Positions 1 to 6,191 of a DNA stretch of 18,976 nt are shown piece by piece; the stretch's first letter is position 1, and each line of letters opens with the position of its first letter. This DNA comes from JAHEFX01 sp964614585 (lineage in GTDB: Bacteria; Actinomycetota; Acidimicrobiia; Spongiisociales; JAENVV01): positions 1-18,976 of the forward strand of contig CAZTLW010000032.1 of the NCBI GenBank assembly GCA_964614585.1, in the 5' to 3' direction. Below the pieces are notes generated by a model. The model searched no databases, was not told the DNA's origin, and saw nothing but the letters and a program-made list of their open reading frames with translations. Both the position numbers and the translations under genes were made by a program.

Positions 1-4
1 ACCC

Positions 5-835
5 ATGGATTCCGTCACCTGGCACGAGCGGCTCGAGCTCGACGACCCGGTCGCCGTCATCGCCTTCGAGGGGTGGAACGACGGCGGCGAGGCCGCGTCG
101 GGAGCGGTGCGCCATGCCTGGGAGGCCCTCGACGCCGTGGCGGTGGCCACGATCGACCACGAGCACTACGCCGACTTCCAGGTGACCCGCCCCGACATCG
201 TCGTCGACGGCGACGGGGCTCGCCATCTCGACTGGCCGTCGACCGACGTCGGCGTCGCCCGGGTGGACGGTCGGGACCTCGTCCTCGTCCTCGGCGACGA
301 GCCCCGGCTGCGGTGGCGGGCCTACTGCGACGAGGTGGCTCGCGTCCTCGCCGACCTCGGCGTCCGTCGGGTGGTGTTGCTCGGTGCCTTCATCGGCCAG
401 GTCGCCCACACGCTGCCGGTGCCCGTCATCGGCGTCGCCGACGACGCCCTGCGAGCCGACCACGACCTCCTCCCGACCTCGTACGCCGGGCCCACGGGCA
501 TCACCGGGGTGCTGACCGCGACGCTGCCGGAGGCGGGCATCGACGTCGTCGGGCTGTGGGCGGCCACCCCGCACTACCTGGCCGGCAACGAGAACCCCAA
601 GGCGGCCCAGGCCCTCCTCGGCCGGGCCGGTGGCATCCTCGGGCTCGACCTCCGGGCCGACGAGTTGCTGCCCATGGTCGACGACTGGGTGGGGAAGGTC
701 ACCGAGGCGATGGCCGAGAGCACCGAGCTGCGGGGTTACGTGGAGAGCCTCGAGGCGTCGGTCGAGCGCTTCGAGGCCGGCGGCGACGACCTCGTGACCG
801 AGATCGAGCGGTTCCTCCGAGAGGGCGACGGCTGA
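5..835 (+). CDS. PAC2 family protein (proteasome-assembly-chaperone-like)
   Basis: A 276-residue protein of the actinobacterial PAC2 family, related to archaeal and eukaryotic proteasome assembly chaperones. The N-terminal FEGWNDGGEAA stretch (residues 20-30) is the family hallmark. It is followed by an alpha/beta core with VVLLGAFIG and a P-TGITG motif, and by an acidic, probably helical C-terminal tail (ESLEASVERFEAGGDD). Its exact bacterial role is not established; a part in proteasome or protein quality control is family inference. The ATG lies four bases from the window edge, so its ribosome binding site cannot be judged and a longer start is possible. The stop codon overlaps the next gene by 4 bp, suggesting co-translation. 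Confidence 0.9.
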   Translation: MDSVTWHERLELDDPVAVIAFEGWNDGGEAASGAVRHAWEALDAVAVATIDHEHYADFQVTRPDIVVDGDGARHLDWPSTDVGVARVDGRDLVLVLGDEPRLRWRAYCDEVARVLADLGVRRVVLLGAFIGQVAHTLPVPVIGVADDALRADHDLLPTSYAGPTGITGVLTATLPEAGIDVVGLWAATPHYLAGNENPKAAQALLGRAGGILGLDLRADELLPMVDDWVGKVTEAMAESTELRGYVESLEASVERFEAGGDDLVTEIERFLREGDG

Positions 836-1758
836 CCGCCCAGGTGGTCGTCGTCGGGCGGCGGGCCGCACCCTGGGTGACGGCCCTCGCCGAGGCGTCG
901 GATCGGTTCGAGGCCGTCGACGTCCCCGGGGCCGATCCCGAGCGGGTCCGGGTCCTGGTGGTGGCGGGTCTCCCCACCGAACCGCTGCCGGACTGGCCCC
1001 ATCTCGGGCTCGTCCAGTCGCTCTGGCACGGGGTCGACGCCCTGGTGGGCCATCCCCTCCTGCCCCCGGACGTCCCCATCGCCCGACTCGTCGACCCGGG
1101 CGTCCCGGCCGCGATGGCGCGCTTCGTCACCCGCATCGTGCTCGATCGCAGCCAGCGGGTCGACGAGTACGCCGAGCTCGCCGCCCGGGCGGAGTGGCGC
1201 CCGTTGGCGCACCTCACCCCGTCCGACGTCACCGTGGGCCTGCTCGGCCTCGGGGCGGTGGGGCGGGCGATCGCCGAGGTGGTCGGCGGACTCGGCCACC
1301 CGGTGCTCGGCTGGCGGTCGGTGCCGGAACCGGTGCCCGGCGTCGACGTGCACACCGCTCCCGATGGGCTGGTCGCCGTCGTGGAACGGGCGGACGTCCT
1401 CGTCAACACCCTCCCCTCCACGCCCGCCACCCGGAGCCTGCTCACCGCCGATCTCCTGGCGCGGCTTCCCGACCGGGCCGCCTTCGTGAACGTCGGTCGG
1501 GGCGACGTGATCGCCGAGGCCGAGCTGTTGGCGGGACTCGCCGCCGGGCACCCCGCCGTCGCCCACCTCGACGTGTTCGAGACCGAGCCGCTCCCGGCGG
1601 ACTCACCGTTCTGGACGCATCCGCAGGTCGTGGTCACTCCTCATGTGAGTGGTCCCACCACGATCGCCACGGCGCTCGAGGCGCTGGTCGACAACCTCCA
1701 CCGGGCGCTCTCGGGTGAGCCGCCCCGCTGGGTGGTCGACCGCGAGCGGGGGTACTGA
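832..1758 (+). CDS. D-isomer-specific 2-hydroxyacid dehydrogenase (glyoxylate/hydroxypyruvate reductase type)
   Basis: A 308-residue NAD(P)-dependent 2-hydroxyacid dehydrogenase, probably reducing a 2-oxoacid such as glyoxylate or hydroxypyruvate. The nucleotide-binding loop is GLGAVG (residues 139-144). The catalytic set is Arg223 (VNVGRGDVI), Glu252 (DVFETEPLP) and His271 (TPHVSG). Length and the short N-terminal domain fit the GhrA branch rather than full-length PGDH. No ATG is available near the start. I chose CTG 832, which overlaps the upstream TGA by 4 bp and has GAGAGGG 6 nt upstream; GTG 844 is the alternative and would remove four residues. Tight coupling to the PAC2 gene implies one transcript, ended by the hairpin at 1764-1795. 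The true substrate is unknown. Confidence 0.85.
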   Translation: MTAQVVVVGRRAAPWVTALAEASDRFEAVDVPGADPERVRVLVVAGLPTEPLPDWPHLGLVQSLWHGVDALVGHPLLPPDVPIARLVDPGVPAAMARFVTRIVLDRSQRVDEYAELAARAEWRPLAHLTPSDVTVGLLGLGAVGRAIAEVVGGLGHPVLGWRSVPEPVPGVDVHTAPDGLVAVVERADVLVNTLPSTPATRSLLTADLLARLPDRAAFVNVGRGDVIAEAELLAGLAAGHPAVAHLDVFETEPLPADSPFWTHPQVVVTPHVSGPTTIATALEALVDNLHRALSGEPPRWVVDRERGY

Positions 1759-1763
1759 CGCAA

Positions 1764-1795
1764 CGAACCCCCGAGGCTGATGCCTCGGGGGTTCG
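1764..1795. terminator. Perfect 14-bp hairpin between convergent genes
   Basis: Arms CGAACCCCCGAGGC and GCCTCGGGGGTTCG pair perfectly around a TGAT loop, 5 nt after the dehydrogenase stop and 20 nt beyond the stop of the convergent lipoprotein gene. There is no T-run on either side, as is common in high-GC actinobacteria. Probably a bidirectional terminator. Confidence 0.8.
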
Positions 1796-1815
1796 CAGAC
1801 TCTGGGTGGGTCCGG

Positions 1816-2859
1816 CTACTGGCCGGCGACCACCTGCTCCTGGACCGCCGGGTTGCCCTCGGCGTCGTAGACGTAGACGTCGTAGGTGCCGATGCCCGGC
1901 TCACCGACGTCGGTGAAGTCGAGCGGGCCGGAGGCGCCGTCGTAGTCGATGTCGGCACCCTCGGCGAGGAGGGCATGGCACTCCTCGTAGGTGGTGCAGA
2001 CCTCGCCGCCACGGGTCACCTCGACCATCTCGTCGGCGATGCCGTCGGCNNNNNNNNNNNNNNNNNNNNNNNNNNNNNNNNNNNNNNNNNNNNNNNNNNN
2101 NNNNNNNNNNNNNNNNNNNNNNNNNNNNNNNNNNNNNNNNNNNNNNNNNGCGACGTTGGCGACGACGTTGCCGCCGGCGTCGGTGATGGCCTGGGCGGCC
2201 TTCTCGGAGAACCCGGCGCCGTAGTCGTCGTTGCGGTGGATGATCGCCACGTCGAAGTAGCCGTCGGCGGTGATGATCTCACCCAACAGCGCGGCCTGCA
2301 GCACGTCGGACGGGGCCGTCCGGAAATAGAACCCACCGTCGTCGTAGTCGGTGAACGTGGCCGCCGTGTTGGACGGCGAGCACTGCGGGATCTGGCTCCC
2401 GGTGATCTTGTCGATGACCGACAGCGAGATGCCCGAGGCGGCGGCGCCGATGATGGCGTCGACCTCGTCGTTGATGAGCTGGTCCACCGCCGTCGAGGCA
2501 ACGTCGGGCGAGGTGCCCGAGTCCGTCTTGACCAACGTCACGTTGCCGCCGGCGGCGTTGATCTCCTCTACCGCCATCTCGATCGGCTTCTCCAGCGCGT
2601 CGATGATGACGGCGAGGTCGCCGGTCTGGGGCAGCAGCGTGCCGATGGTCAGCTCGACGGGGACCATCTCCATCGGCGGCTCGGCGGTGGTGGTGGTCTC
2701 CTCCGCCTCCGTCGTGGTGGTCTCCTCGGCCGCGGTGGTGGTCGTGTCGGCCGCGTCACCCTCGGTCGTGGTGGTGTCGTCTCCGTCGCCGCCGCCACAC
2801 GCCGCCGCCACGAGGGCGAGGGCCGTGAGCAGCGCGACGAGGCGCAGCATGTGCTTCAT
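1816..2859 (-). CDS. ABC transporter substrate-binding lipoprotein, branched-chain amino acid type (interrupted by assembly gap)
   Basis: A lipoprotein of the Leu/Ile/Val-binding type 1 periplasmic binding family. A hydrophobic signal ends in lipobox LVAAAC. A Thr/Glu/Asp linker with four TTTT blocks follows, to about residue 62. The mature fold begins at VELTIGTLLPQTGDLA and carries IIGAAASGISLSVID and SNTAATFTDYDDGGFYFRTAP, both typical of the family. AGGAGG at 2869-2874 stands 9 nt before the ATG. A 100-N gap falls in the second lobe. Known relatives have roughly 100 more residues there, so the visible 347 residues understate the protein and the gap is probably longer than drawn. No permease or ATPase gene lies in the window; the ligand may not be an amino acid. 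Confidence 0.85.
   Translation of the reverse strand: MKHMLRLVALLTALALVAAACGGGDGDDTTTTEGDAADTTTTAAEETTTTEAEETTTTAEPPMEMVPVELTIGTLLPQTGDLAVIIDALEKPIEMAVEEINAAGGNVTLVKTDSGTSPDVASTAVDQLINDEVDAIIGAAASGISLSVIDKITGSQIPQCSPSNTAATFTDYDDGGFYFRTAPSDVLQAALLGEIITADGYFDVAIIHRNDDYGAGFSEKAAQAITDAGGNVVANVXXXXXXXXXXXXXXXXXXXXXXXXXXXXXXXXXXADGIADEMVEVTRGGEVCTTYEECHALLAEGADIDYDGASGPLDFTDVGEPGIGTYDVYVYDAEGNPAVQEQVVAGQ
2050..2149. other. Assembly gap (100 N)
   Basis: Exactly 100 undetermined bases, the usual placeholder for a scaffold gap of unknown size. It sits inside the substrate-binding protein gene. Both flanks are coding in the same reading frame of that gene. Confidence 0.98.
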
Positions 2860-2884
2860 GGGGTCTTTCCTCCTGTGCCATTGA

Positions 2885-2902
2885 CGCCACCCTCGGGTGG
2901 CG
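2885..2902 (-). terminator. Short hairpin between DUF402 and lipoprotein genes
   Basis: CGCCACC / GGTGGCG arms (7 bp, extendable to 8) enclose a CTCG loop. It lies 34 nt after the stop of the DUF402 gene and 26 nt upstream of the lipoprotein start on the same strand. It could end the DUF402 transcript or act as a leader hairpin of the lipoprotein mRNA. No T-run follows. Confidence 0.45.
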
Positions 2903-2935
2903 CCGTCGCCACGATAGCCCGCCGACCCCCAGTGC

Positions 2936-3472
2936 TCAACGGTCCGGACGTTCCCAGTGTCCTCGCAGGGTCTCGAGCCATGCGTCGGCCACCCGGTCGA
3001 ACGGCTCCGCCAGCCGCTCGAGGTCGAGGACGAGGCGGGCCGCGGTCACCCGGGCCTGGTCGACCCAGCGCTCGGGGTACCCGAGCAGGTCGCGGTGGTG
3101 GTCGAACTCGTCCTCGTCGTCGACGAAGACGGTGCCGTCGGCGGTGCGGATCACGTCGAGGTCGAGGTCGACCATCGTGGCGACGTCACCGTCGATGGCG
3201 GGTGGCACGACGACGTCGACGTACCAGGGGTACCGGCCGCCGTCGTTGCGGACGAGCGTCCACCAGGCGTTGGGCACCAGCAGTTGCAGGGTGGGGCGTC
3301 GGGCTCCGAACGACGTCGGGGGGTCGGCCCCGGGGTCGCCGTCGAGGCCCTTGTGGAACCAGGTGTCGGGGGTGGCGCCGAGCCAGAGCCCCCACTCGTC
3401 CTCGCCGAGCACGATCATCGGATCGTGGGACCAGTGTGGGGTGTCGGGGTGTTTCAGGTACTGGATGCGCAC
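2936..3472 (-). CDS. DUF402 domain-containing protein (FomD-like)
   Basis: A 178-residue DUF402 protein. The family core is visible: PWYVDVVVPP, then TMVDLDLDVIRTADG, then VDDEDEFDHHRDLLGYP. These Asp/Glu clusters are the divalent-metal site in relatives such as FomD and related nucleoside phosphatases. A hydrolase acting on nucleoside phosphates is therefore plausible, but the substrate is not shown. I chose GTG 3472 because the homologous part begins just there (RIQYLKHPDTPHW). The frame stays open upstream to 3607, but that stretch is Arg/Pro-rich low complexity and looks non-coding. No clear ribosome binding site precedes the GTG. It stands alone, 168 bp downstream of the SARP gene. Confidence 0.8.
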   Translation of the reverse strand: MRIQYLKHPDTPHWSHDPMIVLGEDEWGLWLGATPDTWFHKGLDGDPGADPPTSFGARRPTLQLLVPNAWWTLVRNDGGRYPWYVDVVVPPAIDGDVATMVDLDLDVIRTADGTVFVDDEDEFDHHRDLLGYPERWVDQARVTAARLVLDLERLAEPFDRVADAWLETLRGHWERPDR

Positions 3473-3640
3473 GGCCGGGAGCCTATGACGCGACGGCCTC
3501 CGGCCGCACCCGAACCCCGACCCCGCGGAGGCCCCTCTGCAACCCTGGGTTGGTGGCGGGGGTCGGAGGGGGAACCGTGGGCCGTAGCGGGTGCAGGACG
3601 CCGCCACCGGCCCACGCTTCGACGGGCCGAGTGGAGTCCC
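3473..3640. other. Intergenic stretch, no clear feature
   Basis: A GC-rich spacer between the SARP stop and the DUF402 start, both genes on the minus strand. I see no convincing promoter, RNA gene or strong hairpin, only short GC-rich inverted repeats expected by chance. Confidence 0.5.
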
Positions 3641-4381
3641 TCAGGAACCGAGATGACCCTCGAGGATCCGTTGCTCGAGGACGGCCAGGTCGTCACCGGC
3701 TTCCACGCCCACGTCGGCCAGCACGTCCCGAAGCCGCTGACACGCCCGGAGCGCCTCGACCCGCCGACCGTGTCCGGCGAGGGTCTCGATCAGCATGTGC
3801 CACAGGTGCTCTCGGTATGGGTGCTCCTCGATCGCCACCTCCAACTCGCCGAGCACCAGTTCGTCGTGGCCCAGTGCGAGTTCGGCCTCGAGGCTCAGCT
3901 CCATCGTCGCCAGCCGCAGCTCGTCGAGTCGGAACGCCTCCAGTCGGAATGCCTCGTCGTCGGCCAGGTCCCCGAAGGGGCGGCCTCGCCAGAGGCCGAG
4001 GGCTGCTCGGCAGAGGCGGGCGCACTCCTGCGGATCGTCCCTCGCGGCGGCAGCCTGCCCGAGCAGGCTCTCGAATCGGACCGCGTCGATGGCCCGTGGG
4101 TCGATCTCGAGTTCATAGGAGTGGTCGATCCGCACGATCGCGTCGGTGCCCAGGAGACGCCGCAGATCCGAGATGTAGGACTGCAGCGTGTTGTCCGCCG
4201 AGGCCGGAGGATGGTCGTCCCAGAGCGTCTGCTGGAGGAGGTCGATCGACACCGCGTGGCCGGCCCCGACCGCCAGTGCGGCGAGCACGGCCCGGGCCTG
4301 GTGGCCGCCCACGGACCTCGGCCCGTCGGGTGTCATAACGTCAACCGGTCCGAGGACTCGAATCGTGCACTCGTCACTCAT
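3641..4381 (-). CDS. Stand-alone SARP-family transcriptional regulator (winged helix + BTAD)
   Basis: A 246-residue regulator of the AfsR/DnrI/RedD (SARP) type. Residues 6-93 form an OmpR-like winged-helix domain (IRVLGPVDV, HQARAVLAALAV, LLQQTLWDDHPP, NTLQSYISDLRRLLG). Residues 97-243 form the helical bacterial transcriptional activation domain, with IDAVRFESLL at its start and the typical HPYREHLWHMLIETLAGHGRRVEALRA-type ending. There is no NB-ARC ATPase or TPR extension, so this is a small SARP. I chose ATG 4381, with GAGAG 5 nt upstream, over ATG 4414, which adds eleven non-conserved residues. It is divergent from the repeat membrane protein gene, with 139 bp between starts, making that gene its likeliest nearby target. 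This is inference; no antibiotic cluster is visible. Confidence 0.88.
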   Translation of the reverse strand: MSDECTIRVLGPVDVMTPDGPRSVGGHQARAVLAALAVGAGHAVSIDLLQQTLWDDHPPASADNTLQSYISDLRRLLGTDAIVRIDHSYELEIDPRAIDAVRFESLLGQAAAARDDPQECARLCRAALGLWRGRPFGDLADDEAFRLEAFRLDELRLATMELSLEAELALGHDELVLGELEVAIEEHPYREHLWHMLIETLAGHGRRVEALRACQRLRDVLADVGVEAGDDLAVLEQRILEGHLGS

Positions 4382-4383
4382 GA

Positions 4384-4411
4384 CGTCTCTCGCAGTTCCT
4401 CCAGCCGTCTC
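4384..4411. promoter_or_regulatory. Possible SARP operator: two direct CGTCTC repeats 22 bp apart
   Basis: CGTCTC occurs at 4384-4389 and again at 4406-4411, exactly 22 bp (two helical turns) apart, just upstream of the SARP start. SARPs bind short direct repeats at 11- or 22-bp spacing. Two hexamers are weak evidence and chance is possible. Confidence 0.2.
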
Positions 4412-4520
4412 CATGTGCGGATCCAGCGGTCGCCAGGCGCGGACCCAGTTCCGATGCTACGGGCACCAACCGTGCGGGAGGACGATGGGGTGGAGAAGGA
4501 CTCTAAGGAAGGGAGTTGAC

Positions 4521-5081
4521 ATGAAGCTGTTCGAACACGAGGAGACCGAGACGACGCTCGAGCAACTCCCCGAGTTGCCGCATGACGTCGAGGTCCCCGA
4601 TGACATCAGCACGATCCGACACCCGACGACGCCCCGGCCAGCCGGGGTCCGTTGGATCCGGTGGCTCGCCGCCGTCGTGGTGGTCGGTGTCGTCGGCGTC
4701 CTGGGAGCGATGCTCCTCTTCGGGGGCGAGACCGACGATGCCCTCACGATGGTTCCCATGGAGCGGTACGGGACCGACAATCCCGTGATCGTGGACCAGG
4801 GTGCCGTTCCGGGTGCCGTCGTGGTCGGCGTGGACCCGATGACGGTGTACGGGACCGACAACCCCGTGATCGTGGAGCAGGTTGCCGTTCCGGGTCCCGC
4901 CGTGGTCGGCATGGACCCGATGACGGTGTACGGGACCGACAACCCCGTGATCGTCGGCGACGGCGCCACTCCCGGCCTCATCGACACCATGGACCTGTAC
5001 GGGACCGACAATCCCGCCTTCGTCGACAGGACGCCGATGGAGCGGTACGGGACGGACAACCCCGTCTTCGTCGGGGACTGA
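4521..5081 (+). CDS. Single-pass membrane protein with five YGTDNP repeats, unknown function
   Basis: A 186-residue protein I do not recognise. It has an acidic N-terminal part (1-40), a basic RWIRW step, one transmembrane helix (about 48-68), then an outside segment made almost wholly of repeats. The repeat is M-x-x-YGTDNP-V/A-I/F-V. Its Tyr falls at residues 83, 110, 137, 160 and 176, so spacing shrinks 27, 27, 23, 16, and the protein stops right after the last copy. Basic residues before the helix predict N-inside, repeats outside. Linkers between the first copies are Val/Pro/Gly-rich. The ATG has AAGGAAGGGAG 5 nt upstream. It could be a surface display, adhesion or wall-interacting protein, or the partner of the divergent SARP gene; neither is shown. 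Confidence 0.8.
   Translation: MKLFEHEETETTLEQLPELPHDVEVPDDISTIRHPTTPRPAGVRWIRWLAAVVVVGVVGVLGAMLLFGGETDDALTMVPMERYGTDNPVIVDQGAVPGAVVVGVDPMTVYGTDNPVIVEQVAVPGPAVVGMDPMTVYGTDNPVIVGDGATPGLIDTMDLYGTDNPAFVDRTPMERYGTDNPVFVGD
4758..5075 (+). repeat. Five in-frame direct repeats encoding MxxYGTDNPVxV
   Basis: Repeat units begin at ATG 4758, 4839, 4920, 4989 and 5037. The conserved core TACGGGACCGACAA is nearly identical in all; the last copy has GACGGACAA. Copies 1-3 keep an 81-bp period including much of the linker, which suggests recent tandem duplication. Copies 4-5 are shortened. Confidence 0.9.
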
Positions 5082-5113
5082 TCGCTCGATCGGTGCCGAT
5101 CCGGCAACTGGAG

Positions 5114-5140
5114 CGAGGCCCGGGGCATCCCCGGGCCTCG
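5114..5140. terminator. Perfect 12-bp hairpin between convergent genes
   Basis: CGAGGCCCGGGG and CCCCGGGCCTCG pair around a CAT loop. It lies 32 nt after the repeat-protein stop and 40 nt beyond the korB stop. There is no T-run. Probably a bidirectional terminator. Confidence 0.75.
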
Positions 5141-5180
5141 TCCTCATGCGCTGGTGATGAGCCCGGCGGGGCCTGTTCCG

Positions 5181-6191
5181 TCAGTCGACGGTCCAGGTGC
5201 CCTGACTGGCGACCAGCTTGGCCAGGTCGCCCTCGCCGCGAGCCTCGCGGGCGGCCTCGACCTGGGCCGTGATGGCGTGGTCGTAGGTCTCGCGGTCGAC
5301 GCTGCGGAACACCCCGATCGGGGTCGGCCCGTAGGGGCCGTGGCTGAGCCGGGACAGGGCGAAGGCCACGCTCGGGTCGGCCCGGGTGACGTCGTGGACG
5401 ACGAGTTGGTCGTCGGCGACCTTCGCCCGCTCCACGACCCTGGCCTCGCCGCCATCCATGACCACGCCGAACTCGTCGTCGGGCCCGAAGACGATCGGCT
5501 CGCCGTGGTGCAGGTAGATGCGGTTCTCGGCGCGCTCGGCCTTGCCGGTGAGTTGGATGAACGCCTTGTCGTTGAAGACGTTGCAGTTCTGGTAGATCTC
5601 GATGAAGGCCGCTCCGTCGTGCTCCGTCGCCGCCTCGAGGATCTCGCCGGTGTGCTTCGGGTCGGCGTCGATGGTGCGGGCCACGAACGACGCCTCGGCG
5701 CCGAGCGCCAGTGAGATCGGGTTGAACGGGTAGTCGATCGAACCCATCGGCGTCGACTTCGTCCGCTTGCCGACCTCCGAGGTCGGCGAGTACTGACCCT
5801 TCGTCAACCCGTAGATCTGGTTGTTGAACAACAGGATCTTCAGGTTCACGTTGCGCCGCAGGGCGTGGATGAGGTGGTTGCCGCCGATCGAGAGGGCGTC
5901 GCCATCACCGGTCACCACCCACACCGACAGGTCGGGTCGGGTCGATGCGAGGCCGCTGGCGATGGCCGGGGCCCGACCGTGGATCGAGTGCATCCCGTAC
6001 GTGTCCACGTAGTAGGGGAATCGCGAGGAGCAGCCGATGCCGGAGATGACGACGATCTCCTCCTTTTTCACCCCCATCTGGGCGAAGTGCTTCTGGACCG
6101 AGGCGAGGATCGTGTAGTCCCCACAGCCGGGGCACCACCGCACCTCCTGGTCGGTCTGGAAGTCGGACCGGTCGTAGTCGAGGGCCGTCAT
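5181..6191 (-). CDS. korB: 2-oxoacid:ferredoxin oxidoreductase subunit beta
   Basis: The thiamine-diphosphate subunit (336 residues) of a two-subunit 2-oxoacid:ferredoxin oxidoreductase. This enzyme most likely converts 2-oxoglutarate and CoA to succinyl-CoA and CO2, reducing ferredoxin. Seen: WCPGCGDY (Cys20, Cys23), GIGCSS (Cys54) and QNCNVFND (Cys203), the four ligands for the single [4Fe-4S] cluster. Also seen are GDGDALSIGGNH (95-106) and NNQIYGLTKGQ (123-133), the TPP-Mg site. The start ATG overlaps the korA stop in an ATGA, so the two subunits are translationally coupled at matched levels. The same fold serves pyruvate or other 2-oxoacids; the 2-oxoglutarate assignment rests on resemblance to actinobacterial KorAB. 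Confidence 0.93.
   Translation of the reverse strand: MTALDYDRSDFQTDQEVRWCPGCGDYTILASVQKHFAQMGVKKEEIVVISGIGCSSRFPYYVDTYGMHSIHGRAPAIASGLASTRPDLSVWVVTGDGDALSIGGNHLIHALRRNVNLKILLFNNQIYGLTKGQYSPTSEVGKRTKSTPMGSIDYPFNPISLALGAEASFVARTIDADPKHTGEILEAATEHDGAAFIEIYQNCNVFNDKAFIQLTGKAERAENRIYLHHGEPIVFGPDDEFGVVMDGGEARVVERAKVADDQLVVHDVTRADPSVAFALSRLSHGPYGPTPIGVFRSVDRETYDHAITAQVEAAREARGEGDLAKLVASQGTWTVD

Noticed and set aside
73..831. N-terminal extension of the dehydrogenase frame
   Set aside because: It overlaps the PAC2 gene in another frame and is Arg/Pro-rich without homology; the dehydrogenase begins at about 832.
1780..4338. Long plus-strand open frame (852 residues)
   Set aside because: It is antisense to the lipoprotein, DUF402 and SARP genes and crosses the N gap; the composition is Arg/Gly/Val-rich shadow typical of high-GC DNA.
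4516..4520. TTGAC resembling a -35 box
   Set aside because: It abuts the ATG of the repeat protein and follows the Shine-Dalgarno, so it cannot be that gene's promoter.
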